Assembly (NCBI RefSeq): GCF_003610555.1
Contig: NZ_RAPQ01000008.1
Location: 1,046,490-1,110,489 of the forward strand
Direction: 5' to 3'
DNA: 64,000 bases
DNA from: Marinifilum flexuosum
Lineage (GTDB): Bacteria > Bacteroidota > Bacteroidia > Bacteroidales > Marinifilaceae
Each line of letters begins with the position of its first letter. The stretch's first letter is position 1. Of the stretch, positions 18,638-26,356 are shown piece by piece. Below the pieces are notes generated by a model, which saw nothing but the letters and a program-made list of their open reading frames with translations, was not told the DNA's origin and searched no databases. The translations under genes and the position numbers were made by a program.

Positions 18638-20087
18638 TTTTCTTTTTGAAAAATTTAGCTGGGTTAATCTTTTTAAAGAAATCAATATAATTCTCGATGT
18701 TGAAAACAGCAGAATCAGTAGTTGCTTTGTAGGTTAATACAATTCCCAACGGAAGAATTATCAGTGATGAAATCCACATTCCAATTGCTGGAGGAAGAAC
18801 CAATTCTTTGGCAAATCGTTCACCAGTCATAGAAATAATGTAATAGAAAATAAAGAATAACACCGATACAATTACTGGCATTCCCAAGCCTCCTTTACGG
18901 ATGATTGCACCAAGAGGAGCTCCAATAAAGAAGAAAATTAAACATGCAAAAGGGAGTGTGAATTTTCTATGCCACTCATTGGAGAATTTTTTAATCCATT
19001 TTTCTTGTACTAAAAGATCTCCTTCCTTTCGCGATACAGTTTCTCTGGCTTTTCTGGCAAAACTAAGAGCTGAACTTACCGAGGTTAATTGTTTTGTGAT
19101 TGTAGCAGATTTAAATAACGAATCTACATTTAGAGTTTTTGCTGAAAGATCTTGCGATTTCAAAGAATCTTTTCGCATAGATTTTGATTCTTTCTTAAAG
19201 TAATGTCTTGCTAGTAATCCGGTAACAAGTCTCTTTTTTTCATTTTGTAATTTTCCTTGTAACGAATCTTCAGAATGTACCAATTGTTTTAGATTTAGCA
19301 TTCTGTAGTTCTTGCTATATCTATCCTCGCTACCTCTTTTTAATTCAGTGCTTCTAAGGGGAACATTTGTTTTATATTCCTGAAATTTAATCCTTCGTGA
19401 AGGATGTTTTTTATCTCTTCTAGATTTGGTTTTTACCTCCTGATACATATTACCACTGTACAAAGTAAGAGCCATATTCTTCTTATCAGGAGAAGTAACC
19501 ATTGTGCCAGAATCAGCAACTGTTACATTAGTATTTCCTCTTCCTTCTCGATGATCGTAAATCAAAATTTTATGCATCATACCGGTTTCCTTATCAATGT
19601 CGTCCACCTTAATGCTAAAATTGGGAAGATCATTAGTGAAAATACCTTCTTTAAGGATTAGTTCTGGCTTTTGATTTTTAATATCAATTAATAATGATGT
19701 AGTTTTTAAGGATGCAACCGGCATTACATAGTTGGCAAAGAAAAAAGCACTAATACTTATAATCACCACAAGAGTGGTAAGTGGTTGCATGATTCTCTGC
19801 AAGGAAATTCCCGCAGCTTTCATAGCTGTTAATTCATAATTCTCTCCCATATTCCCAAAGGTCATAATGGAAGCCAAAAGAATAGCCAAAGGCAGTGCCA
19901 TTGGAACTAAAGTAGCAGAAACGTAAAATAAAAATTCAGCAATTACCGTCCACTCTAATCCTTTTCCGACAAGTTCATCGATATATCGCCAAAGGAATTG
20001 CATGAGTAAGACAAACATGCAGATAAAGAAAGTAAAGGCCAATGGCCCAAGAAAACTTTTAAGAATAAATGAATGTAAACGTTTCAT
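18630..20087 (-). CDS. LptF/LptG-family permease (YjgP/YjgQ)
   Basis: The inner-membrane subunit belongs to the LPS-export ABC transporter that extracts lipopolysaccharide and passes it to the periplasmic bridge. In the 485-residue protein the N-terminal TM set (LHSFILKSFLGPLAFTFFIC, and LPLAILLASIMTFGNMGENY with the coupling helix GENYELTAMKAAGISL) and the C-terminal TM set (FIGAPLGAIIRKGGLGMPV) flank a periplasmic jellyroll domain with a charged insertion. Only one LptF/G-type gene is present here; its partner is presumably elsewhere. First gene of the operon leading to fmt. Confidence 0.92.
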   Translation of the reverse strand: MKRLHSFILKSFLGPLAFTFFICMFVLLMQFLWRYIDELVGKGLEWTVIAEFLFYVSATLVPMALPLAILLASIMTFGNMGENYELTAMKAAGISLQRIMQPLTTLVVIISISAFFFANYVMPVASLKTTSLLIDIKNQKPELILKEGIFTNDLPNFSIKVDDIDKETGMMHKILIYDHREGRGNTNVTVADSGTMVTSPDKKNMALTLYSGNMYQEVKTKSRRDKKHPSRRIKFQEYKTNVPLRSTELKRGSEDRYSKNYRMLNLKQLVHSEDSLQGKLQNEKKRLVTGLLARHYFKKESKSMRKDSLKSQDLSAKTLNVDSLFKSATITKQLTSVSSALSFARKARETVSRKEGDLLVQEKWIKKFSNEWHRKFTLPFACLIFFFIGAPLGAIIRKGGLGMPVIVSVLFFIFYYIISMTGERFAKELVLPPAIGMWISSLIILPLGIVLTYKATTDSAVFNIENYIDFFKKINPAKFFKKKNA

Positions 20088-20149
20088 TCTAAAATATTTT
20101 AATTGAAGCGAGATCTAAATTTTATTATATGGATATCGCATTGCTACCT

Positions 20150-20186
20150 AAAAAATAAGACCAATAACTTGCAGAAACTGGTCTTA
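20150..20186 (-). terminator. Terminator of the START-like gene
   Basis: TAAGACCA / TGGTCTTA with a 15-base loop, preceded on the plus strand by AAAAAAT, gives a U-tract on the minus strand between the START-like gene and the LptF/G operon. Confidence 0.65.
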
Positions 20187-20244
20187 CATAGCTTACAAAA
20201 ATAAGCTAATTATTTAGGATTTGGTGTTATGATTTGTTAAAAAA

Positions 20245-20631
20245 TCATATTCCCAATACATGTTTTAATTCGGCAATTTGAGTATCCCAAAGTTCAATGC
20301 TTTCTTCTATTTCATCTTCATCAGCAAAATCGGTAATGATTAGAGATAGGTCATTGGTAAGGGCATCAATTTCTATCTTAAATTCGAAATAGCTGTCTTC
20401 ATCTTCACTATCAAGCCAGTGGAAGCGAATTAAACGATTATCTTTCTTGGTTATTAATTCTGCTTGCTGTTCCGATCCATCCCAAATGAAAGTATAAACT
20501 TTACCTTTTTGATTTACATCATCAGCAAACCATTCTGATAATCCACTTGGATTACTAAGTCGATCGAAAATCACTTTTTGCGAAGCTTGTAGTACATATT
20601 CCAGTTCAAATTGTTTCATCTGTTGGGGCAT
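20245..20631 (-). CDS. START-like domain protein
   Basis: The 128-residue protein has QFELEYVLQASQKVIFDRLS, then GLSEWFADDVN and FIWDGSEQQAEL, matching the Bacteroidota START-like (SRPBCC/AHSA1-related) family of small ligand-binding cups. The physiological ligand is unknown. An alternative start at 20619 (MKQFELEY) would match family members better and costs four residues. Monocistronic. Confidence 0.85.
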   Translation of the reverse strand: MPQQMKQFELEYVLQASQKVIFDRLSNPSGLSEWFADDVNQKGKVYTFIWDGSEQQAELITKKDNRLIRFHWLDSEDEDSYFEFKIEIDALTNDLSLIITDFADEDEIEESIELWDTQIAELKHVLGI

Positions 20632-20942
20632 AAATGTTTTGATAATAAAATAAGGGGATTAAGTTTGTCTTGATAAATTTTTCCCCCAGTATTAAAATAC
20701 TACACTAAAAAGGTGAAATGTAAGTCAATACTTAAATTTCGCGCAAGATACTTAAGAATTTTCTAATAATAAAAACTGATTCTTAAATCTTTAGCTTTTC
20801 TCATATTGTTAATTCTCAAATATACTTATTTTACCTGCACCATATAAGTTAAGAAAATTTTACAAATCGATAAATTAAATCATTTACAATTTAAGAATTG
20901 AAAAAAAATGTAAAATGATTTTTTTTTAAAGAAAAAGGATTC
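20632..20942. other. Intergenic region between the START-like gene and the first tRNA
   Basis: AT-rich, no ORF. CAAATATA at 20817-20824 reads TATATTTG on the minus strand and could be the -7 box for the START-like gene with a leader of about 180 bases. T/A tracts precede the tRNA promoter. Nothing else is seen. Confidence 0.4.
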
Positions 20943-20950
20943 TATATTTG
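20943..20950 (+). promoter_or_regulatory. -7 box of tRNA-Met copy 1
   Basis: TATATTTG matches the Bacteroidota TAnnTTTG -7 element and is followed by GCACCGCA, exactly as upstream of the second tRNA copy (21374), 18 bases before the tRNA. Confidence 0.75.
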
Positions 20951-20968
20951 CACCGCATTAGAAAAAAC

Positions 20969-21042
20969 GGCGAGGTAGCTCAGTTGGTTAGAGCGCATGA
21001 TTCATAATCATGAGGTCGGCGGTTCAAACCCGCCTCTCGCTA
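20969..21042 (+). tRNA. tRNA-Met (CAT), copy 1
   Basis: A 74-base cloverleaf: acceptor GGCGAGG/TCTCGCT (with G-U pairs), D arm GCTC..GAGC, anticodon stem CATGA/TCATG with loop TTCATAA (anticodon CAT), T arm GGCGG-TTCAAAC-CCGCC, discriminator A. CCA is not encoded. The anticodon CAT could also be a lysidine-modified Ile tRNA; elongator Met is my preferred reading. Identical to the copy at 21401. Confidence 0.95.
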
Positions 21043-21046
21043 CTAC

Positions 21047-21077
21047 AAGGGAAACAATGAAAATTGTTTCCCTTTTT
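21047..21077 (+). terminator. Terminator of tRNA copy 1
   Basis: AAGGGAAACAAT / ATTGTTTCCCTT stem with GAAA loop and TTTTTT tail. Confidence 0.92.
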
Positions 21078-21373
21078 TCTTGCCTTAAAATTTCTTTACC
21101 TACAATTGTATCGAAAGATCAATAGTCTATGCTTTTTTGAAAATTCAATAGAAAGGATGCAAATCTGACTCAATGTTTGCAATAAAAACGGCAAAAGAGA
21201 AGACACTTTTTCGTAAATATATCCTCCAAGCATAAGTGAAATGTAATGTTGTAAAAAAAATCAATATTTTTTTCAACTTGTAACATTTCTGTAAAACAGA
21301 TAGTTTAAGGAGTCGCGTTATTTCTTTGTAAAGATTTTTAGAAAAAAGATTTTTTTTAGAAATAAAATGCCTT
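21078..21373. other. Spacer between the two tRNA genes
   Basis: AT-rich, no ORF of note and no hairpin beyond the tRNA terminator. The last 30 bases resemble the upstream region of copy 1 (T-tract, AGAAA, then the -7 box), as expected from a duplication. Confidence 0.5.
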
Positions 21374-21381
21374 TATATTTG
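21374..21381 (+). promoter_or_regulatory. -7 box of tRNA-Met copy 2
   Basis: TATATTTGCACCGCA is the same 15-mer as before copy 1 and lies 19 bases before the tRNA; TAnnTTTG class. Confidence 0.75.
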
Positions 21382-21400
21382 CACCGCAATCAAGCAAAAC

Positions 21401-21474
21401 GGCGAGGTAGCTCAGTTGGTTAGAGCGCATGATTCATAATCATGAGGTCGGCGGTTCAAACCCGCCTCTCGCTA
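21401..21474 (+). tRNA. tRNA-Met (CAT), copy 2
   Basis: Base-for-base identical to the tRNA at 20969, 74 bases, anticodon CAT. It has its own promoter and terminator, so the two are independent transcription units made by tandem duplication. Confidence 0.95.
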
Positions 21475-21475
21475 C

Positions 21476-21506
21476 AAAAAGGATGACTTTAGGTCATCCT
21501 TTTTTG
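21476..21506 (+). terminator. Terminator of tRNA copy 2
   Basis: AAAAAGGATGAC / GTCATCCTTTTTT hairpin, different in sequence from the copy 1 terminator. Confidence 0.9.
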
Positions 21507-21560
21507 TTTTATATATCTCCATTTTTTATAAGAGTTGATTTTAATAGAGATCAATTCTTT

Positions 21561-21568
21561 TATCTTTG
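21561..21568 (+). promoter_or_regulatory. -7 box of the DUF4494 gene
   Basis: TATCTTTG, TAnnTTTG class, with TTG 23 bases upstream (21535) as a possible -33 element; 78 bases before the ATG at 21647. Confidence 0.6.
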
Positions 21569-21646
21569 TTATCCGTTAAAATAAAATATCAATGTTAAAA
21601 GTAACCAGAGCTATGTGGTGCTTTTAGAACTAAATAATGTAATCGT

Positions 21647-22153
21647 ATGAACAATTGGTTTGAGTGTAAAGTGAAGTATGTTAAGGTGGATGAAGTATCA
21701 GGAAAAGAGAAAAAAGTATCGGAGCCATATTTGGTGGATGCAATGTCTTTTACCGAAGCCGAGGCCAGAATTCACAAAGAACTGGAGCAAATGATTAGTG
21801 GGGAGTTTAATGTAACCAATATCAGCAAATCAAACATCACAGAATTGTATCCTAATGACAATGGTGACCGCTGGTTTAAAGCTAAAGTTGCATTTATTGA
21901 TGTGGATGAGGCATCTGGTAAGGAAAAGAAAAGCAATAATTACATGCTTGCACAGGCAAATAATGTGAAACAAGCATATGAATTCCTTGAAGAATGCTTA
22001 AGTGACATGATAGTACCTTATGAGATTCCAGCAGTTTCAGAAAGTCCAATTATGGATATCTTCCCATTTTTTAGTGATGAGGTGAATGAAGAAATTCCTG
22101 AAAATCTAAAACCAGTTTCGGAAATTGAACCGAATGATAACGAATTTGAATAG
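21647..22153 (+). CDS. DUF4494 protein with internal duplication
   Basis: The 168-residue cytosolic protein belongs to the Bacteroidota DUF4494 family. The two halves align: WFECKVKYVKVDEVSGKEKK (about 3-22) with WFKAKVAFIDVDEASGKEKK (about 76-95), and NITELYPND with PIMDIFPFF. The fold is thus a tandem of two similar modules. The tail (from about 145) is acidic. Function is unknown. The stop codon is embedded in the terminator palindrome. Confidence 0.85.
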   Translation: MNNWFECKVKYVKVDEVSGKEKKVSEPYLVDAMSFTEAEARIHKELEQMISGEFNVTNISKSNITELYPNDNGDRWFKAKVAFIDVDEASGKEKKSNNYMLAQANNVKQAYEFLEECLSDMIVPYEIPAVSESPIMDIFPFFSDEVNEEIPENLKPVSEIEPNDNEFE

Positions 22154-22182
22154 ATCAGAAATTTCTGATCTATTTTTTTTCG
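22151..22182 (+). terminator. Terminator overlapping the DUF4494 stop codon
   Basis: TAGATCAGAAATTTCTGATCTA is a perfect 22-base palindrome whose first three bases are the stop codon; an eight-base T-run follows. Confidence 0.85.
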
Positions 22183-22448
22183 AAAACGATTGTTTTCTGT
22201 TGAAAAACATACGTCAAGCTTGTTGTTACTGTAAAGTAATGTGTGGTTAATTGTCAGAAAACCAGTAGATATGAATATGTGTGAATTGATATTTTGATTT
22301 TTTGTGTTTTTCGTGGTGAAATTTCTTTTCTCTACTACATTTGTCAGCATAAATAAACAACAAAAAACAGACTTGAATAAGTTTTGACTTTTAAGATGAG
22401 GGGATCTTTATGAAGTCAGATTTATTGATTTAAACGTATAATCACACC

Positions 22449-23855
22449 ATGAAAACAAGAACTGAACACGACTTAATTGGCTACAAAGAGGTGCCAGCTG
22501 ATGCATATTATGGCATTCAAACTTTAAGAGCAGTTGAAAACTTTGACATTTGCGGTGTTAAATTAAGTGCATATCCAAACTTTATTAAAGGTTTGGCAAT
22601 GGTAAAATGGGCAGCAGCTAAAGCGAACAACGATCTTAACCTACTAACTGACGATGTAACTGAAGCGATTACCAAGGCATGTGAAGAGCTTATTGATGGA
22701 AAACACCATGATCATTTTCCTGTTGATATGATTCAGGGAGGTGCTGGAACATCTACCAATATGAATGCCAACGAGGTGATTGCCAACAGAGCATTGGAAA
22801 TTCTTGGATATCAAAAAGGTGAATACGAACACTGTCATCCAAACAACCACATTAACCTATCTCAGTCAACAAATGATGCATATCCAACTGCAATTAAAAT
22901 TGCATTAATGTATATGAATGAGAATTTGGTGGCAGGCTTAAAATCATTGATTACTGCATTTAGAGCTAAAGGGGAAGAGTTCAAGGATGTTTTAAAAATG
23001 GGTAGAACTCAGCTGCAAGATGCTGTGCCTATGACATTGGGACAAGAATTTGAAGCTTGGGCTGTAAACCTTGAAGAGGAAATTCAAAGATTGAACGAAA
23101 ATGCAAAATTGTTCCTTGAAGTAAACATGGGAGCAACTGCTATTGGTACAGGAATTAACTCGGAGCCTGGTTACTCAGATAAATGTGTTGCACACCTAAA
23201 CGAAATTACAAATCTTCCAATTGTATTGGCTGGTAACTTAATCGAAGCTACTCCTGATACTGGTTCGTATGTAATGTACTCATCAGCAGTGAAGCGTTTG
23301 GCTGTTAAGCTTTCAAAAATCTGTAACGACTTAAGATTGTTATCTTCAGGACCACGTTGTGGATTGAATGAAATCAACTTGCCAAAAATGCAACCAGGAT
23401 CATCTATCATGCCAGGTAAAGTAAACCCGGTAATTCCTGAGGTTGTAAACCAAATTGCTTACAAGGTAATTGGTAACGATTTAACTGTAACTTTTGCTGC
23501 AGAAGCAGGTCAGTTGGAATTGAATGTAATGGAACCAGTTTTGGTTCGTGCTATTTTTGAATCAATGGAAATGTTGGAGAATGGAATGGCAACATTAAAA
23601 GAAAGATGTATTGAAGGAATTACAGCAAATGTTGAGCACTGTAAAGAAATGGTTCTAAACAGTATCGGTATTGTAACAGCTGTTAATCCTACATTAGGAT
23701 ATGAAGCTTCTTCGAGAATTGCCAAAAGAGCGTTGGCAGAAAACCGAAGTGTTTACGATTTAATTCTTGAAGAAGGATTATTGACAAAAGAGAAGCTAGA
23801 CGAAATTCTTTCTCCGGAAAGAATGATTAAGCCTCAAAAATTTGTTGAAGCTTAA
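22449..23855 (+). CDS. aspA: Aspartate ammonia-lyase (aspartase)
   Basis: Converts L-aspartate to fumarate and ammonia, linking amino acid use to fumarate respiration. The 468-residue length is right. The family signature GSSIMPGKVNPVIPEVVNQ, with the flexible-loop catalytic serine, is present, and TEHDLIGYKEVPADAYYG is the typical N-terminus. GAGTSTNMNANEVIANRA and HPNNHINLSQSTNDAYPT are substrate-binding blocks; this wording favours aspartase over fumarase C. Single gene. Confidence 0.95.
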   Translation: MKTRTEHDLIGYKEVPADAYYGIQTLRAVENFDICGVKLSAYPNFIKGLAMVKWAAAKANNDLNLLTDDVTEAITKACEELIDGKHHDHFPVDMIQGGAGTSTNMNANEVIANRALEILGYQKGEYEHCHPNNHINLSQSTNDAYPTAIKIALMYMNENLVAGLKSLITAFRAKGEEFKDVLKMGRTQLQDAVPMTLGQEFEAWAVNLEEEIQRLNENAKLFLEVNMGATAIGTGINSEPGYSDKCVAHLNEITNLPIVLAGNLIEATPDTGSYVMYSSAVKRLAVKLSKICNDLRLLSSGPRCGLNEINLPKMQPGSSIMPGKVNPVIPEVVNQIAYKVIGNDLTVTFAAEAGQLELNVMEPVLVRAIFESMEMLENGMATLKERCIEGITANVEHCKEMVLNSIGIVTAVNPTLGYEASSRIAKRALAENRSVYDLILEEGLLTKEKLDEILSPERMIKPQKFVEA

Positions 23856-23954
23856 AGGATTGATTTTAACCGAAATTTGGTTAATTACTTTGTTTCTTAA
23901 ACAACAATCCAATTTAACTTGGAAAATACTCTATCATTGAGTTCTTGGCGCATT

Positions 23955-23993
23955 AAAGAGGTTGATTCGATTTTCGATTCAACCTCTTTTATT
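23955..23993 (+). terminator. Terminator of aspA
   Basis: AAAGAGGTTGA / TCAACCTCTTT stem with TTATTT tail, 100 bases after the stop. Confidence 0.85.
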
Positions 23994-24010
23994 TAAATGA
24001 AAGTTTGGAA

Positions 24011-24098
24011 CAGTCAAACAGTCAAACAGTCGAACAGTCGAACAGTCGAACAGTCAAACAGTCAAACAGTCGAATAGTCGAATAGTCAAACGGTCGAA
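24011..24098. repeat. 8-bp tandem repeat, 11 units
   Basis: Eleven head-to-tail copies of (C/T)(A/G)GTC(A/G)AA, e.g. CAGTCAAA and CAGTCGAA, without indels. The unit period is 8 bases; no ORF. It is a simple satellite between the aspA terminator and trmO. Confidence 0.95.
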
Positions 24099-24168
24099 CT
24101 TGAGCAGAGAAAAAATAACAATGCAAATTAGAATTGTTACATTTATCTGATTACAAAAAAGAAATGTC

Positions 24169-24669
24169 ATGTCGGAAATAAGTTTTACATCCATAGGAAC
24201 AATCTACACACCCCACAAAACCAGGGAAAATATGCCCATTCAGCCTCTGAGTGCAAGAGGTGTTAAGGCAAGAGTGGAATTAAATCCTGAATTGCTTGAT
24301 GGATTAAGAGATTTAGAGTCTTTTTCGCATGTAATATTGATTTATCACCTACATAAATCGGAAGGCTACGAATTGGATGTAAAACCATTCATGGACGATA
24401 AAACCCATGGTTTATTTGCTACCAGAGCACCCCGAAGACCCAATGCCATTGGAATGTCAACAGTCAAGCTGATCTCAATAGAAGGAAATGTTTTGCATGT
24501 TGAGGATGTGGATATCCTGGATGGAACCCCTTTGCTTGATATCAAACCTTTCTTCTCGAAATTTGATAATCGTCCGGATGCAGTATCAGGCTGGTTAGAT
24601 GAGAAGTGGAAAGAGAAGAATCGTGAAATAAAATCGGACAAGCGATTTATTAACCTGAGTTCGATTTAA
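24169..24669 (+). CDS. trmO: TrmO/TsaA-family tRNA methyltransferase
   Basis: The 166-residue protein is of the TsaA/YaeB beta-barrel family that N6-methylates threonylcarbamoyl-A37 in tRNA using S-adenosylmethionine. FTSIGTIYTPHKTRENMPIQ is the N-terminal block and TRAPRRPNAIGMSTVKL the SAM-binding signature, followed by DILDGTPLLDIKPF. The extreme C-terminal codons and stop (24651-24669) belong to a large imperfect palindrome reaching 24918, so the last residues may be shaped by that repeat. Confidence 0.9.
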   Translation: MSEISFTSIGTIYTPHKTRENMPIQPLSARGVKARVELNPELLDGLRDLESFSHVILIYHLHKSEGYELDVKPFMDDKTHGLFATRAPRRPNAIGMSTVKLISIEGNVLHVEDVDILDGTPLLDIKPFFSKFDNRPDAVSGWLDEKWKEKNREIKSDKRFINLSSI

Positions 24670-24918
24670 AATATTGTCACAGATTACACTGGTTTTGACT
24701 AGAAATTTTCTCAAATTTCCGAAGGAATATCGGGATATTTCGAGGTGATTTGAGGAAATTTATGCCAAAAGCAGGTAAATTCTTTGAAAAAATCATCTTC
24801 ATCCAATCTTTACTTTAAAAACTTTTCAAAATATCCCGATATTCTTTCTGATTTTTTAAAACAAATCTTGAATAAATCTGATTTTCTGTGTCAGTTATTT
24901 TAAATCGAACTCAGGTTA
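24651..24918. repeat. 268-bp decayed palindrome including the trmO stop codon
   Basis: Perfect 23-base outer arms (24651-24673 and 24896-24918; core CCTGAGTTCGATTTAAAATA) and perfect 15-base inner arms (24725-24739 and 24830-24844; AATATCGGGATATT) share the same centre at 24784.5, with equal 51-base spacers on both sides. The whole is therefore one ancient inverted duplication rather than unrelated hairpins. Confidence 0.88.
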
Positions 24919-24980
24919 TTAAATAAAGTGTGGAAATTTAATCTGAATGCTTCAAAATTGATTGGAATTTTGTGGAAATG

Positions 24981-25250
24981 CACTTCAGACGGTCGGAAGT
25001 ACATTACCACAAATGGTAGAATACTTCAAACGCTCTGAACTGTATTGCCACAAATGGCAGAGCATCTCAGACGGTCTGGACTGTATTGTCCTAACATGGC
25101 AGAGCACCTCAAACGGTCTGAAGTACATTGCCACGAATGGCAGCCTACCTCAATTCATCTGAACTGCATTTCCCGACGTGGCAATGCGCCTCAAACGGTC
25201 TGAATCATACTACCACAAATGGAAGTCAACTTCAGACGCTCTGAACAAGA
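24981..25250. repeat. Array B: 41-bp period made of two alternating palindromic half units
   Basis: Seven copies of TTCA(G/A)AC(G)GTCTGAA-like palindrome start at 24985, 25026, 25067, 25109, 25150, 25191 and 25232 (spacing 41-42). Midway between them lies a second palindrome of the form TGCCACAAATGGCA, 20-21 bases on. Units diverge strongly but phase holds. It ends against the hemH stop codon at 25256. Confidence 0.85.
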
Positions 25251-25255
25251 CTATC

Positions 25256-26266
25256 TTATTTTGTAACCAAATCTTTAAGGGTTTCAATCCATTTTGGATG
25301 ATCATTCAAACTCTCTACCAATACCAGTTCATTACCACCATTTTCTTCAAACAGCTCACCGTACTCTAAACCAATTTCGATGGTGGTTTCAAGGCAATCG
25401 GCTACGAAGGCAGGACTAAATACCATTAGTTTTTTCGAACCTTTCTGGGCTTGTTCAATTACCACCTTATCCGAAAAAGGTTCCAGCCAGTTTTTGTCCA
25501 GTCGTGATTGAAAGGCAACGGTATATTTCTCTTTAGGGATATTTAATTTTTCAGCCAGAAGTTTACTGGTTTCGTAGCAAGTTGCACGGTAGCAAAAATA
25601 ATCGGTATCAGGTCGGAATTGTTTGTCACAATCGCAATCCTTACAGTTTTTGTTAGGATGAACCTTATTTACCTGTCTTAACGGCAAGCCATGATAAGAG
25701 AAAATGAAGTGATCAAAATCATTCAGATCATGCTTGTTTGCGTTATCAACTATTGTATTTAGGTATCCTTCATGGTCGAAAAACTGATTTACCAATTTTA
25801 TTTCGGGTATCACCTCCCAGCTTCTGATAATCTCCATGGCCTTTTCGAAAGTAGAACCTGTAGTTGAAGAGGCATATTGTGGATACATTGGCAAAATGAT
25901 CAATTTGTCAGGCATATCCAATCGGATCTTCTCCAAAACTCTTTTCATGGATGGTTCCTGGTAACGCATGGCCAATTCTACCTTAAAATTCTTGTCCAAC
26001 TCTTTTTGAAGTAGATCCTTTACTTTTTCACCATAAATCATCAAAGGAGATCCATCTTTGGTCCACAATTGCTTGTATATTTTCGATGATCCTTTGGCTC
26101 TAAACGGTACAATAATCAGGTTAACCAATATTTTTCGTAGCAACCAAGGGATATCAATTACTCTTCTGTCGTTCAAAAATTCGAATAAGTAGGTACGAAC
26201 ATCAGATACATTGGGACTTTTAGGTGTTCCTAAATTAAGAAGCAGGACAGTAGTTTTCTTAGACAT
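25256..26266 (-). CDS. hemH: Ferrochelatase
   Basis: Inserts Fe2+ into a porphyrin at the end of haem synthesis. In the 336-residue protein, LLLNLGTPKSP opens the family, FSYHGLPLRQ has the catalytic His, and FVADCLETTIEIG the conserved Glu. A cysteine cluster NCKDCDCDKQ and the later FCYRATCYET give five to six cysteines in 25 residues, more than in classic E. coli HemH, which may indicate a metal or Fe-S site as known in some bacterial ferrochelatases. It follows hemF (90-base gap) in the same direction. Confidence 0.94.
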   Translation of the reverse strand: MSKKTTVLLLNLGTPKSPNVSDVRTYLFEFLNDRRVIDIPWLLRKILVNLIIVPFRAKGSSKIYKQLWTKDGSPLMIYGEKVKDLLQKELDKNFKVELAMRYQEPSMKRVLEKIRLDMPDKLIILPMYPQYASSTTGSTFEKAMEIIRSWEVIPEIKLVNQFFDHEGYLNTIVDNANKHDLNDFDHFIFSYHGLPLRQVNKVHPNKNCKDCDCDKQFRPDTDYFCYRATCYETSKLLAEKLNIPKEKYTVAFQSRLDKNWLEPFSDKVVIEQAQKGSKKLMVFSPAFVADCLETTIEIGLEYGELFEENGGNELVLVESLNDHPKWIETLKDLVTK

Positions 26267-26356
26267 AGTGTTTTATTAGCAACAATTAAAAAAGGAAATG
26301 CATTATACATTTCCTCTCTGAAATTAATATTTTTTTTTGATTAAGCTAAAAACAAC

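Noticed and set aside
20969-21474. tRNA pair as a prophage or integrative-element attachment site
   Set aside because: No integrase, no partial tRNA copy and no foreign gene cargo between the two full copies.
24962-25369. Small plus-strand ORFs over array B and the hemH end
   Set aside because: They consist of translated palindromic repeats with a 41-base period that is not a multiple of three, so no consistent protein repeat results.
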